A stretch of DNA of 64,000 bases from Citrus sinensis (taxonomy: Eukaryota > Streptophyta > Magnoliopsida > Sapindales > Rutaceae). Made by a program: the position numbers and the translations under genes. The DNA is taken from contig NC_068564.1 in assembly GCF_022201045.2 (NCBI RefSeq), positions 30,967,001 to 31,031,000 of the forward strand, in the 5' to 3' direction. Below the pieces are notes generated by a model, which had not been told where the DNA came from, did not search any database, and was given only the letters and a program-made list of their open reading frames with translations. Shown here piece by piece: positions 35,090 through 47,460 of this stretch. The first letter of the stretch is position 1, and every line of letters starts with the position of its first letter.

Positions 35090-36282
35090 CATGGCTGGTG
35101 TTGCTATGACAACAATTGGGAAGACATGGACTGCAGATGAACCTCAATCAAGCATATCCAAGTATGTTTTTGCTTAGAATTACCGGCTTGCTTTATTAGT
35201 TGCACTGGGGCTTAATGGCTTATGAGCTTTTGTGGGGCTACAGGAATAGGAAGCATTATCTTGTAGGAGATCTTTTCGCTCTTCTCTCAGCCATGACATA
35301 CGGACTTTTTACAGGTTAAATACCTCTTCAATTTAAATATGATCATGAACAAAATTTAGTCGGAGACTAAAATATCCATAATGCAGTGTTGCTCAAGAAG
35401 TTTTGTGGAGAGGGAGGAGAAAAGTTGGACATGCAAAAGTTAGTAGGCTGCATTGGATTATTCACTCTTGTTGCCCTTTGGTGGCTTGGTAAGATTTAAC
35501 TGCTTCCTAGCTTTCTAACTTACCATGGCCATTTGATTTCTTTCACAAATTGGGATAACCAATTCTCTTGGTGGCGTGCATTGTCATTGAATTGAATCAT
35601 TGATTGAATACATTTTTACATATTCTCATTTACAGTTTGGCCTTTGACCGCCATGGGCATTGAACCCAAATTTGCATTTCCCCATTCAGCCAAAACAGCA
35701 GAAATAATCATAGCAAATGGTTTTGTTGGAAACTTTGTCTCTGATTATTTTTGGTATGTTTAGAGATTCTTCTAGTTTTTGCTAGGATTTTGTTCTTGAT
35801 ATTGATTTCTCCTGAGTTTACGTGATGGATACAGGGCATTAGGAGTTGTTTGGACATCACCACTAGTGGCGGCACTTGGTGTTTCACTTACCATCCCTCT
35901 TGCCATGCTGGAAGACGTGTTTATACATCATCAACACTATTCACCAATTTACATAATTGGATCAGTTCAGGTAATTTCAAAATGACAGCTACTACTTTGG
36001 AGCATCTCCAACGTAGAACAGCTCCCAGAACCGTTGGATGTATATAACTGAATTTAAAACAATTGTAACAACATGCGTCCAACAATTCTGCGACTGTTCT
36101 ACATTGGAGATGCTCCAACGTAACTCAACCCAAATGGCATATACTATTTTACTATTCACGTAAGCCTCCAAAGACATTGTTGCATTTATTGATGGGTCAT
36201 TTGGTGATTCTGTAGCAGGTATTCCTGGGATTCGTACGTAGCATATACTGCGGATTGGATTTCACAAAAACTGAAACGATAG
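35090..36282 (+). pseudogene. SLC35F/EamA-type membrane transporter, truncated and frameshifted fragment
   Basis: Six exon-like blocks with intact GT-AG sites encode the C-terminal half of a multi-pass drug/metabolite transporter of the SLC35F5 (YML018C-like) family: 35090-35161, 35244-35314, 35387-35488, 35636-35753, 35835-35970 and 36219-36282. Recognisable parts are GVAMTTIGKTW, KHYLVGDLFALLSAMTYG, VLLKKF, LVALWWL and LGVVWTSPLVAALG. The N-terminal membrane segments are absent; upstream DNA belongs to the TOC90 promoter. In the last block GTAC is duplicated (around 36233-36240, GGATTCGTACGTAGCA). Removing the extra four bases restores a family-like ending (DWISQKLKR then stop). A 122-bp MITE sits between the last two blocks. 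It is a pseudogene by both criteria, though transcription cannot be excluded. Confidence 0.8.
35997..36118. mobile_element. 122-bp palindromic MITE inside the transporter fragment
   Basis: The ends TTGGAGCATCTCCAACGTAG and the complement of CTACATTGGAGATGCTCCAA are inverted repeats with one mismatch in 20. The similarity continues inward for about 20 more bases at lower identity. The 'GGAGCATCTCCAA' end is common among small plant MITEs. A clear target duplication was not found. Confidence 0.7.
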
Positions 36283-37432
36283 TTTCTTTCAAGAATTCAA
36301 GGTATGGTTATGCCACTTGGCTCAATAATAATAATAATAATAATTGAGATGATATTATTCTATATCGTGTAATTTTTCAAAAACACTTACTCGACTTATC
36401 GATTTTAAACCTGAATTGTTTCTTGCAGAAAAATGAAAGGAACGGATGTTGGTAAATACTGCCAAATAAAAATGTGTTAAATTAGACACTTCTGCTGCTC
36501 TCAACATTAAGCAGAAGCACAACAATTGCAAATATGCCCCAAGGATTATCTTCCCATTTCGATATAGCCAATTGTAAATGTAAATTTCACAACCTTGATG
36601 ATGGATGGCCTACGCCTATGGCCCTCGACACAGTCCTTGCATTTGTGCTTTAGACCTGCTGAAGCGAAAGAGTGTTGCATGCGTGATGTAACCTGTACTT
36701 TCCAAATTTTTTCTTTCTTTTCCTTTTTTTTTTTTCAGTACGCAATTATGAAGAAGAAATACGAGTTAGATAGAGTGCGCAGTATATTTGTTGTAGCAAA
36801 TTTCTTCTGACCTGCTTGTGGTTCAAAGTTCTGATGGTTTGCGGCACCCAGAAACAGAGTAACATAAGCATATGATGGAAATTGAACAGCATCACTCTTT
36901 TCGATCACAGGCGAAACAAGATGACGAAACTGACTTGGGAGAATGCAAGGACCAAGCAATTCAAGCTTGTGATTCAAAACAAAATACATGTACATGATGT
37001 TGATATTTTAAGCAACGTGAAAAAGGACTAGAACACTGTTAACCCACAAGAGGATCCCGGGGGGAAAAAAGATCAACCCGCTGATAACACATCAACAAAC
37101 CGGGAAAAATTGTTATATTAGAAATCCATTTTTAATGAATTCATGTCTTTTCCAAATCAATTTCCCAAATGTTCTAACGCCTCAAAAATTTAGGCTCGCT
37201 CACACTCCAATGGAGCATTATATAAATTACCATTTGAAAACACCTTGGGCGATTTTGCTTGGTCTTCCATCGCTGAGTATAAGCAACTTGGAGAATTATG
37301 TATTCACTGTATGGTATACCTAAAAAGTAGCCGTCGCGGGCAATAAATAACACACGGTAACCACAACTTCCAGTAAGGCAGTCAAACTTGCTTTCTGCAC
37401 GGTTTCATCAACATACAATTCCCTTCAGCATA
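36283..37432. other. Intergenic, between the transporter fragment and UBP22
   Basis: It contains a short (AAT)n run at about 36324-36345 and a T-rich run at about 36716-36737. The stretch nearest 37433 is probably the UBP22 3'UTR. No gene is supported. Confidence 0.6.
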
Positions 37433-40400
37433 TCATGAGGTACCCTGTTTCTCACTTGCTTTGTAGTAAAGCATCTTCTGCACATAGAACATCATGTACC
37501 CTTGGGCAGCCCTCACAGTATTCTCATTAACTTCGGTGATCCAAGCATCATCACACTTGTACCATTTGTTACTTAACCGCAAGTAAGTCACATAGTGGCC
37601 GGCATCTAGTTTACCAGTGTGAGTGACAACAGCAAACAACTCGAACTCTGACGATGGTTCATTCAAGGTATTTGACTCATCCCCATCAAAAGGGAAAAAT
37701 CTATTCCCAAAACGACTCCTCAAGATTGAAGAAGAGAGATAAGGTGCCATGTCCAATGACAATGGAAACTGAAGATAACGGTCAACCTTTCTTGACATTT
37801 TTCTAACAGAAGAATGCTCAAATCTTTTGATGTGGAAGCAAGAAACCAATGGAAGCTTTCTTATGGACATCTGTTTAAGTGACTCCTGCCTAACCTGACA
37901 TTGTTGGCAGAAGAACTTTTGATCAGAGCCCAATCTCTCAGGTCTTGTAAACCGGTCCAAGCACCCCATCAAGGTAGATATTCCACAGTTCTGGCTTGAA
38001 TTCATGCCATCTGCCTCACAATTGCAAGAATGATTAGACTTTGTAGACGATGTCTTCATGGAACTTCCTTGGTTTGGTTCCAAATCCAGTGAGAAGTCAA
38101 CACATGGATCAAATGTTGTTGATGTGAAACCACAAGCCATACACATAACATCAGATCGCAAGATACCAGAAAACACTCTGTGAGCAATACAACAGTCTCC
38201 ATTTCCTACAGCACCAAGGAAATAAGATTATCAAAACAATCAAGATGATAAATAAAGGCATTAATTTCCTTCTTGTAATTTATTTTCTATCCATAAAATC
38301 TGAAATTTGAAACCATATAAATCTCCCTGGCAAACATATGATCTCAAATGCTTTCCTAAGTACATGATTAACAAATTCACAAGAATAATAACTCAACTGA
38401 ATGGAGTCCTAGAGTGAAGTGACAACCAAAATGATCAGAACCTAGACAAATCAAACCCAAAGAAATAGTACTATCTTATTTTTGCACAGGAAGATATAGA
38501 AAGAAAACATTGCAGCCAGAGTAATAAGCAATGACTAACATCTGATGAAAATGTTATACGGGTTTATTTCCTCCTTTGGCTTTCCAAAAGAGAGAAAGTG
38601 TCAAATTCTGGAAGCAGGCTTGTCATAAGATGGTTGCATATGGCAACACGTGCCATGGCTTATTACTATTATTAAACAAATACCAAAAGATAAAAACTAG
38701 CAAAAACTGAAAGACAACTAGTGCAGCTCCAGGCCAGTAATGGAGGGATGGATAAAGAAAGTTGAAGCTAGAAAATGACATACAGTGAACTAGCAGGAAT
38801 TTCATCAATCTCATAAGGAATTCTGATACCTCTGCTAACACAAGGAGGTGCTAAAAGGAAGTTTGAAGCAGAGAACGGATGAGAATCAAAGTTCCCAATG
38901 ATTGACAAATGACTCTACGCTTGAAGAAAACCTAATGACATTCGCCTCCATTCTGTGAAACTTGTATCAGCTTGTCCATTAAATACCCTATAAATGCCAA
39001 AAGGTTGAGTTACAAGACAATTATGATGACAAGAAATTCCTATGATGAAACCAGTAGGCTAAAGAAAAGTTTGACTTACAGGGTGAAGCAGATGACATCA
39101 TCAAGCTTGCAGACTGAGGTTGAGTATTAGCACTAAACATGGTACCACTTGGCAACTCCTAGGGCAACAGATATAAACCCTAAACCTTAGACCCTGCAGT
39201 TAAACGTTGTGGTTACTCTTATTGTTTGACAATATTATCTATCATCTTGATCAGAAAGAATAGTAAAAATTAGGCCTTCAGCAGGTACTAACAGATTAAG
39301 ATATCTCTAACTTGATACTCTTTTGGCTTAGCATGACAACAAGTTTCATTAATGCTTCATACTTATTAAATGACCAGTTTAACTACCTTAGGTACTCTTA
39401 AGCCATCTACAGGATCCTTCCTGTCATTAACTAATTCCTTGCAATTCGACCTTAAGAATTTGATACTCTATTGATGGTGCACTAAGCTGCCTAATGAGGG
39501 ACAATCACAATGCCAATCTAAAATCAACAGCCAGGAATTTTCATTAAAGTTGTCATGTCATACAGATAACAAACAAACTGGCAGATTGGAAAAAAAAAAT
39601 GCTATAGTACCATTACAGCATGATATAAGAAAAACTTAAAAAAAAAAAATTTGGCAAACTAAAAGTCAAGTGAACTTAAAGAGATCCCTTCATTCATGTG
39701 AGCATTATACAAACATTCGGGTTGAAACACCTTATGCCTCGAGTAATTTTGCTCATTGAAACAAACAAATCTCAGAAAAGCAGATAAAAGCCAAAGTAAA
39801 ACAGAATTTACCCATTGAGTATCTGCTAGTAACTATGCTTCACAATGCATGATAAAAATATGGGACCACTATAAAACAAGTCAGATCCATTGACCATATA
39901 AACAAAGAATTCACCATCTCGATTCTAATCAAGCAACACTATTAGAAAAGGGCAGGGGAAGGAGTCACCTTGACTGCGAGGCTTATGTTGATCCTTCTCC
40001 ACTTTCTCATGAATCCCATCAAGCATAGAAATGAAAAACTCATGGGCATCCTGTTGTTCATAACTAGCCAGATTCGAAGCATGCCGCCACCAACTGCAAA
40101 ATCCCAACAAAGATTTTCACTTCAATTGAAAAAAAAAAATTCAATTTTTTTTTCCAAATGTACATCCCGCAGACTCGCACAAACCTGTAGAGAAACTTGG
40201 CGGGACTATAGGGCATCCGATCCCCGCAAAAAATAGCGGAAAACATGGTATCTAAGTCGCAGGCCAAACACAGCCTAACGCCATTCTTCGACTGACAGTA
40301 ATATCTATTGTGTCGATCACTCAAGAAGTAGTTTCGCAACGGCGGCGTATGGAACAATGCCTGTAAAACCGAGTTCATAAAGCAAGTATTTCCCAAATTA

Positions 40401-41005
40401 TTCAGCCCACGTAATCCACGCGGCAGATCCCCATCGGAGGAACTCATGCTATCAATTGGACTCGCGTTGTTCACCATCAACGAGCGCTCGCGTAAGTCTG
40501 GGCTCCACGGGCGGTAATCGATGCGTCGTCGTTTTCGGAGATTTTCCGGTTTTGACGACTGGATTATGCTCGTCGTGTGGGCCAGGACTACCGCCGCGTC
40601 GAAGTCGCGATCGTAGACCTGATCGCGGCAAGCGCAGCAGAACAGCTCCGCGCGGTCCACGTCGACTGCAATCTCGTGACTGCACGCTGACGACGTCTTC
40701 GTCGCGTGGATAGCGACGTGGGAGGAATGCGGGGGCACGTGACATGACACGGCGGCGCAGGCCATGCAGGCGTAGAGGCGCGGGCAGGAGGAGTCTCCGC
40801 ACACGACGCAGCGGGGTACTTCGGAGGGGTCACGCCGAATGGCGGCGCGTCCACCGGGTGGCTTGATGTGAAGGCAGTCCTGGATCGCGCGGAATGGCTT
40901 GGTGCCGTTGCGGGCGCGGAAGTCGGCGAGGTGGGGACAGGGTTGGGGAAAGATCTGGCCGTTGGTTTTGTCATTCTGGTGGTGATGATTGATCTTGGAT
41001 GACAT
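37433..41005 (-). CDS. UBP22: Ubiquitin-specific protease UBP22, SAGA deubiquitinase type
   Basis: Three exons (41005-40185, 40093-39969, 38205-37433) join in frame to 572 residues, close to the family length. A UBP zinc-finger with many Cys/His pairs occupies about residues 20-135 ([26 protein letters not shown]). The catalytic domain has the Cys box [10 protein letters not shown] with C208 and the His box GHYVTYL with H519; acidic residues follow at 534-535 (CDDAWI). Two internal CxxC pairs form the structural zinc site of the USP fold (VMCMACGF and FFCQQCQ). The yeast counterpart Ubp8 removes ubiquitin from histone H2B in the SAGA complex, and UBP22 is its plant equivalent. Exon 1 is strikingly GC-rich compared with its surroundings. 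Intron 2 is 1.76 kb long and holds nothing recognisable. Confidence 0.94.
38206..39968 (-). other. Intron 2 of UBP22 (1.76 kb)
   Basis: No open frame, transposon end or RNA gene is recognisable. It has short poly(A) runs at about 39591 and 39640. Confidence 0.7.
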
Positions 41006-43397
41006 GGCGGTGACGGCGGTGGTGGTGGTGGAGGAAATCCCTAGATTTGATGTTGTCGAACATAAGGGTCATCGATCGGAGGCGGGGGATTGTGGTGGGA
41101 TCAGATCAACGGCTGACATTGAGGGACCATGATGATCTATGAGTGTGTGATTGTGAGTGATGTTGTTCGGCTAGGGCTTCTGTTCTTGATGAAAAGTTGA
41201 GTTCAGGATTTGTTATTGTTAAAATTTTTATATAATTTTTTTTTTAAAAAATGTATAGAATTAAAAAAATATTAAGGATATATTCTTTTTTCTTTTACTA
41301 TTTATGTTGTCTTTTGATCCAAAAAAAGAGGAATGACCATGAAGACTGAGTGTTTTGTTTTATTTTTCAGTTGTTTTTAATAAATGTGCTTTAAAAATAG
41401 AGCAAGATTGTTTTGAGTAGAAAGTTCAGCGGCAAAGACTGTGAGAGTCAAGAGTATGTGTCCGTCTACTACCTGCCGTTGGTTTTCTATTTTAATTTTC
41501 TTCTCGTCATTACGAATAGAGGGCAAAAACGGCACATAAAAGAGAACTTATATCCGCCATTCGAAGCGATATTCAACGTGGAATGATCATCAGTGCACAC
41601 TTGTTGGACGGTTGTGATCTTTTCAAGCGACATTTATCTGCTATGGATGCGGAGTATCCTGTGTAAACTTCATGGGTGGGCATTTTGCTCAAACCGATAT
41701 GGTTGGGACTTGGGAAATCCGCTTATCATCGGTTCAGAAAGTTTGAACCGATTGACTTCGGTTCGAGTCTTTTTGTTCAAAAATTGGCTGGTGGCCGGGG
41801 GGTTTCGGTTGATTTCGGACCTTCAAAATTGAACCAAAACAGATTATACAGACAACCATCGAGTTCGATTTAGCTCAATTCACTGGTCAAGGTTGGTTCA
41901 AAATTTTCTAAACCAAATTACAAAGTGTCCCATCCTTTATTATTATTATTATTATTATTATATTTTTTCTTAAAAGATCTAACCTTGATGAGTTGCTAAT
42001 ATAAACAAAACTACAAGTGTGATAATCAATCTTGATAATCAGTGAATATTAATTATCTTTCGCTAATTGTGTTATTTAGATGGATGATATTGAACACAAA
42101 AATTTTAGTAATTTTTTAAATACAATATATGGCATAATTTTGTTGTAAAGCCTCATTTAAGTCTCTCTAAGTTTTGATTACTATGCGAAACTTACAAAAA
42201 TATTTTAACTTCAATGCGTTGTATTGTATCATTATCATTCAACATTAACAAAATTACAAGAGGAAGAAAAAAAAAAAAAACCTCCAGCAATCAGAATTAC
42301 ACTCTATATAATTTTGAATAAATATTTTGTAGAAGTGTTAGTTTACTAACAAGATAATGTTCCACTTTTACTATGCTTAAGGAAAGAATCCCTTTCTTTC
42401 TTTAGTTTTCCCTTTTCTTACAAGTAAAACACATACCACATAAGTGTTAAGAGGAAGTTTAGAACTAGCAACTCTTTGTTCTTCAATTTTCAGAGCGTAA
42501 TAATTTCACATAAATGCATAATCATAATAGACAACTACAATTCAAAAAATAAAATAAAATAAACAACTACAATTCAAATTTTTGGGGTAGAATTCTCTGT
42601 TGTCATAATCAAGGAGTTATACAATCACAATAAGGTGGGCATCTTAACCTCCTATTAGAGAGCTCTGCTGTGGGGCCCACAACCTCCTAATATGAAAAGC
42701 TAACCGACTCAGTTGCGTACCTAATCACCTCACATGACCAAGAAACAAAATGCAAATCACATCACATCACTTGGCTCAAATAATTTCCCCATACGTTGTT
42801 TCCAAAAGACGGGCAAAGCCACCAACACCAAGAAGTTGAATGATCCGGATATGTCGTTTTGATTGCCACAGGTTAGCTGGAACTCTTAGTTTGGTACTTG
42901 GGGCTTGATCTTGCCTACCCAGCCGCCCATAATTGGCATTCAAATTAACACTCTTAAGATAAGCTTATCTTGTTTTCTTCTTTAAAATTGGCAAAGGAAT
43001 CAATGTCATTATATCTTTGCATGTTTTTCTTCTTTTGAGCAAAACTTGGCTAGCAACACCTGCATAAGACCTCCTCGAAAAATTGAACAAAAAGGACCAC
43101 CATAATGTGTTTCTGTTGTTCCATCTTCTCCTCCTCTTGTACTTCAAAAGGAAATAAAGAAAGCAAAATATCGTGAACTTCCATCAAAAGCAATTAAGAG
43201 TTTGCTCCCCTAGTTTCATTACTGTTACAGGCTTCAAGGCAAAAAAATATGGCAATTCCAGGGATGAAACAGTTCGAACAAATGAATAAGCCTCAAGTCA
43301 AATTTTTATTACTGTCAATGAAAAGGAATCATATTTTTTAGAGCATATATAAGAATTTCAGAAGCTACAAGTTGGATGGATGCACAACAAACTGTAT
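41006..43397. other. Intergenic, UBP22 promoter side to ARPC3 3' end
   Basis: The first 200 bases are the probable UBP22 5'UTR, including a CCACCACCACC run on the minus strand before the ATG. A block at about 41670-41935 with GGTTCGAGT/GAACCGAT-type words looks like a decayed non-autonomous transposon, ending in an (ATT)n run at 41938-41961. The rest is AT-rich and unremarkable. Confidence 0.55.
41938..41961. repeat. (ATT)n microsatellite
   Basis: An uninterrupted ATT run. Confidence 0.9.
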
Positions 43398-45190
43398 TCA
43401 AGGAACAATGATGTTCATGAATTTCCTCTTGGCAAATGCCAACCACCATTTATTTGGTGTGCCGTTAGGTCTATATGCAACACTCAACAGTCTCCCACTT
43501 GTTTCCTCTCTTATCTGCTTCAGATAATTCCTGAATAGCTCTGCATTTTGGAATTCGAAAGTCAAAAAACAGGAAATGAAGATTCAAGATCCACAAAGTC
43601 AATGTCGCCAGTAAAAATCACATGTCAACCACTTACCGTGCAGAAGACTCAAAGCAAACATATCAAAGGATCACATAAACATCAACATTCGATATGATTT
43701 TCTGATCCAGCAACTCTTAGCGTCATTTCTTGCATAGAGAGCAATTAAAGATGATTTGTAGTATTGTAGCTTTCATGAACTAATATTGGGACTTTTCATA
43801 GAGTTATTAACCTCAACAGCTTTTTATTAAGAATTTAAGGAATTATGTCATCTGATCATATTATGAGAGATCTTAAGAAAAAGGAAAATGAAAGTCAAAG
43901 ATAAAGCTTCAAGCTGTGATGTTATTGACATAAACAGAACTATGTCAATAGAACACTAAGGCTGCGTGCCAGTTTCAGTGCAATAACCTTCTAAAAGTAT
44001 TAGAATTAGAAGGAAGTTGACACAGCAAAGATATCTACTTTTATTATCCTCATACTTGTCAAAGCACATGTGTCTTTCTCGTATCAGACCATGAAGCTTA
44101 TTGAAAAAAAAAAAAAGGAAAAGGGAACATGAAATGTTTTAATATTAAAAGTGTATTACTAGTAGAGATTAAAGGATGTCCTGTGCAATTGTAAAAAGCC
44201 GGCAAAATAATCCCGACGCATAACGAAAGAAGTGACTAATTAAACACAAAACTGGAGATACAACTTGGAAAAATAGTTTCAGAGATCCTTGGGCACTTCA
44301 AGTAAGCATATTAACACACAATGTGATCATGAAAGCAGAAATGGATTGAAGGAGCTTTACCTGCTTCCTTTTGAGATTGAGGAAGAGCAAAGAGACCTGG
44401 AAAAGGAAAATTAGGCTCTCCTGGCACAGGAACCTTTTCCAAGCCCAAGTTAATGATTGCCTTGGTTCCCTCAGCCAAAGTTCTACGACCCTCAAGTCTT
44501 TTCAAAGCCACATTTATGTAGAATGTCAAATATATTAGCAGCTTATCAGCCGAGCTCTTAATATCAAAGTTTCTAAAGAACACATTGGCCCTGAAGAACG
44601 TGATTGCCTCATCAACAATATCAGTTCTATCTGCCAAAAAAAAAAAAAAAAAAGGACACATCTCAAGATTCTCAATGTTGACCAACAAAAGGAGAAACAT
44701 CCAATCTTCAAAATGTTAGATGATAAAATTATATATAACCTTGATCAGAAGCAGGGGCAGGACCCTTTATATGGCTTTTTAAAGGAAGTAAAGGGCAACC
44801 ACAAGCTTTAGTAACTCCTTCCTCATCAACAAAACTCGAATGATAAACCTACCAAAAAAACCATCTGTCTATCTTCAATCAAGGAAACCCACATTTGGTT
44901 GAAAAGATTAAGGAAACAAAATTACGACTATATTTCTAATCCTTGGAGACAATTAAAGACATAATTTTTACAATACCCATGTTGAGTTTTCAGCTTTACA
45001 GTAGCTAAATAAGAAATTATCTGATTATACGATAGAGTAAGAACCCCCAATAAAGAAATTCGAACAAATACTCACAAAGCTGAAAGAGGATTCATTCAAT
45101 CTGATGATTAAAATAAATGTTTCTCAAAATTATACGAAACGTTCGAGCTTAAATGAGTGAAAGACGAGTGGGAAATGATTCTCATACCAT
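43398..45190 (-). CDS. ARPC3: Actin-related protein 2/3 complex subunit 3
   Basis: Four coding exons (45190-45188, 44848-44740, 44630-44361, 43540-43398) give 174 residues, the exact family length. The sequence is typical throughout: VYHSSFVDEEGV, CGCPLLPLKSHIKGPAP, DIVDEAITFFRANVFF, LIYLTFYINVALKRL, LGLEKVPVPGE and NKWWLAFAKRKFMN. The Arp2/3 complex nucleates branched actin filaments, and ARPC3 (p21-Arc) is a structural subunit. The coding part of exon 1 is only the ATG itself, followed directly by the donor GTATGAG. Frame-based gene finders would therefore miss the true start and might begin at an intronic frame near 44700. Confidence 0.95.
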
Positions 45191-47460
45191 TTCTCGATGA
45201 CTGGAGCTAAAAAGAATCTGTTTTCGCCCCAATTTGCAAAACCCTAATTTTCCTGCAAGTATCAATTTCTCGGCAAAAGAAAAATGATATGTTTTCTCTG
45301 TTGGTTGGATCCGAAGATTTGAAGGTGTCACATTCGCTCAATCGGAGAGGAATTAATCTCAATTTAATTTTATATCTTCAGGCTTCAGCAGAATTTATTT
45401 TTTATTTTTAATTAAAAATGACGATTGTAGTTAAAATACAGTTGCCTGCTTTTGTATTCCCAAGCATTTTTCATACTTTTTCTTTAATAAATATATTTTA
45501 AAAATTATATTTTTTTTTCTTGAGAAGTACTAAAAATTATATATACCTACTCGGTTGAAATATTTAATTGGAGTCACTATTTAATTAACTTAAACTGTTA
45601 ATTAATTATTATTTATTAAATTTTATTATTTTTAATTCAAATAATAAAATTATGCTAGTGATACACTTGTATTATGTTTATTTGGTACCTAGGAGTGGAG
45701 AATATGGATTTCTCTCTCTAATGTTTACTTACTCGAGAAACGAGACTCCCATTCTATGGGTCTCACTTGTTTTTAAAGGGAGGAGTTGGGATTCCCACTC
45801 CCATGGTCTTGCTCCCAGCCTCCCACCTCTTTTTTATTTTTTTATCCATCCATTACTAAATATAATATAATTATTTTTATTAAAATAAAATAATACCACA
45901 TTTATTTAAAAATAATAATATAATATTTATTTAAATGATATTATTATAATATTTAATAATATTTCATTCACTAAAAGTAATAATATTAAACTTATTTAAA
46001 TAAAATATTAATTAATAATAACAAATAGTTTCTTCTAAAAAAATTAATTTTGTACTATATCATTAATCATAATGTTTCAATTGTGTTGTTTTTATAATAA
46101 TTTTTTATTTACATAATTAAAATTAAAATTAAAAAAATTATAATTCACATAATTAAGAATAATAATAATAATTTATATAATTAAAATTAATAATTTTTAT
46201 TTAACATATATATTTTTTGATTCACTTTATAATTAAAAATTATAATTCTTTAAATAATGATAAAACTAAAATATGAAATAATTCACTCTTAATTCAAAAC
46301 ACATAATTAAGATTCTGACTCTTATTCCACAATCTCATTCGTAAGTAAAAAATATATTTCTACTCCGACTCCACATTCCCATCTTAAAATTTTCACTTCT
46401 CATAATTCGTGCTTCAATCTAAAAAATAAACGCTACCTAAACAAAATACAAATATCTTAATTGAATAAGCATACCATACTCTTATTTCATCAGCTAAAAA
46501 TCAGCTTAGTTTAAAAAGAAGATTTGAAAGTTTTTTAATCAAACAGTTTAGCAGGTTTACTTTACACGCGTAGCTACAACCGTAGCAAATGAAGCCTCAG
46601 TTGTGTAATTGGCTCTTCTGATTAATTATTATTATTTTTTATCTGCAACAAGGTCGACAATGAATTTCCTCCAAGGTTTAGAGATGATTTTTTGGGGGGG
46701 TTTTTTTTTTCACGACACAGTGATGTCAGTGTCATCATGACATTGCCTTACTGAATCATTTTAGCTTACCAGCCTCCAAAAACACAGCCTTGTTTGTTTG
46801 TATTTTCGGTCTATTTCGTTCTATTCTTTTCTATTTTTAATTTACAAATAGACGCAAATGGATACGGGTTATTATATATAGGGGCCGAACTTTGAAATTT
46901 GCATTTTTATAATATAGCATCTAACCAATTTATGACCACGACTTGTATTGATATTTTTGACTTTCTTCATTTTTATTTTTTTTTATCAATGTTTTCTTTT
47001 GACATTATTTTAAGAGAGAGCCAACATGAGTGTTTAAGCTTAACTTGTAAGCAAACACAAGCAAGGATCATTCTAAATTCAAGCAAACTTTACATCTTGC
47101 AATCAATTGAAAGATCCAAGAAGACTGACTCTATTACCAAAATTTGTAACTAGCTAATGGGAAAAAGGAACAAAAAAAAAAGGAAATTAAAACTCTGACT
47201 CTTTTTTTTTTTTTTTTTTCCTATGGAACACTTGTATTAATTACTGCAACACCACAACCTTTGGCAACAGACCTTAACTTCTCTAACATAGAGCCCTATA
47301 AAAACCAAATCCTAATTCAACGTCAGAGCCTGTTATTGCAGAACTTTTATGGGGAACAGGACTTTGTAGCCAAAGAATGATGTTATAGACAAACTAGCTG
47401 TACATGGCATTCCAATGCGGCATACAACAGACCTATTTCTTAGATGATGCTGAAAACAAA
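45191..47460. other. Intergenic, ARPC3 promoter side to MGDG synthase 3' end
   Basis: It holds the ARPC3 5'UTR (about 45191-45350), the MITE at 45670-46437, AT-rich DNA and long T runs at about 46690-46710 and 47201-47219. The last 200 bases are probably the 3'UTR of the MGDG synthase gene. Confidence 0.6.
45670..46437. mobile_element. PIF/Harbinger-like MITE, about 768 bp, relative of the PAP26-intron element
   Basis: Read on the plus strand it aligns with the reverse complement of 22725-23650. Both have a 'GTTTA(C/T)T' end, then TGTTTACTTACT, GACTCCCATTCT(A/G)TGGG, a CCCACTCCCA block, CCCACCTCTTTTTTATTTT and an A/T-only core. The far ends are AAAAATAAACGCTACC here and GGTAGCGTTTACTTTTTAG there. 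TAA follows the right end (46438-46440); the left flank is TTG, so the target duplication is not intact. It is visibly more decayed than its relative. Confidence 0.7.

Noticed and set aside
40452..40974. Long alternative frames on both strands within UBP22 exon 1
   Set aside because: GC-rich coding DNA is poor in stops, so shadow frames are long; only the UBP frame shows zinc-finger and Cys-box motifs.
45650..45870. Open frame of 72 codons
   Set aside because: It falls across the end of the second MITE copy and has no conserved features.
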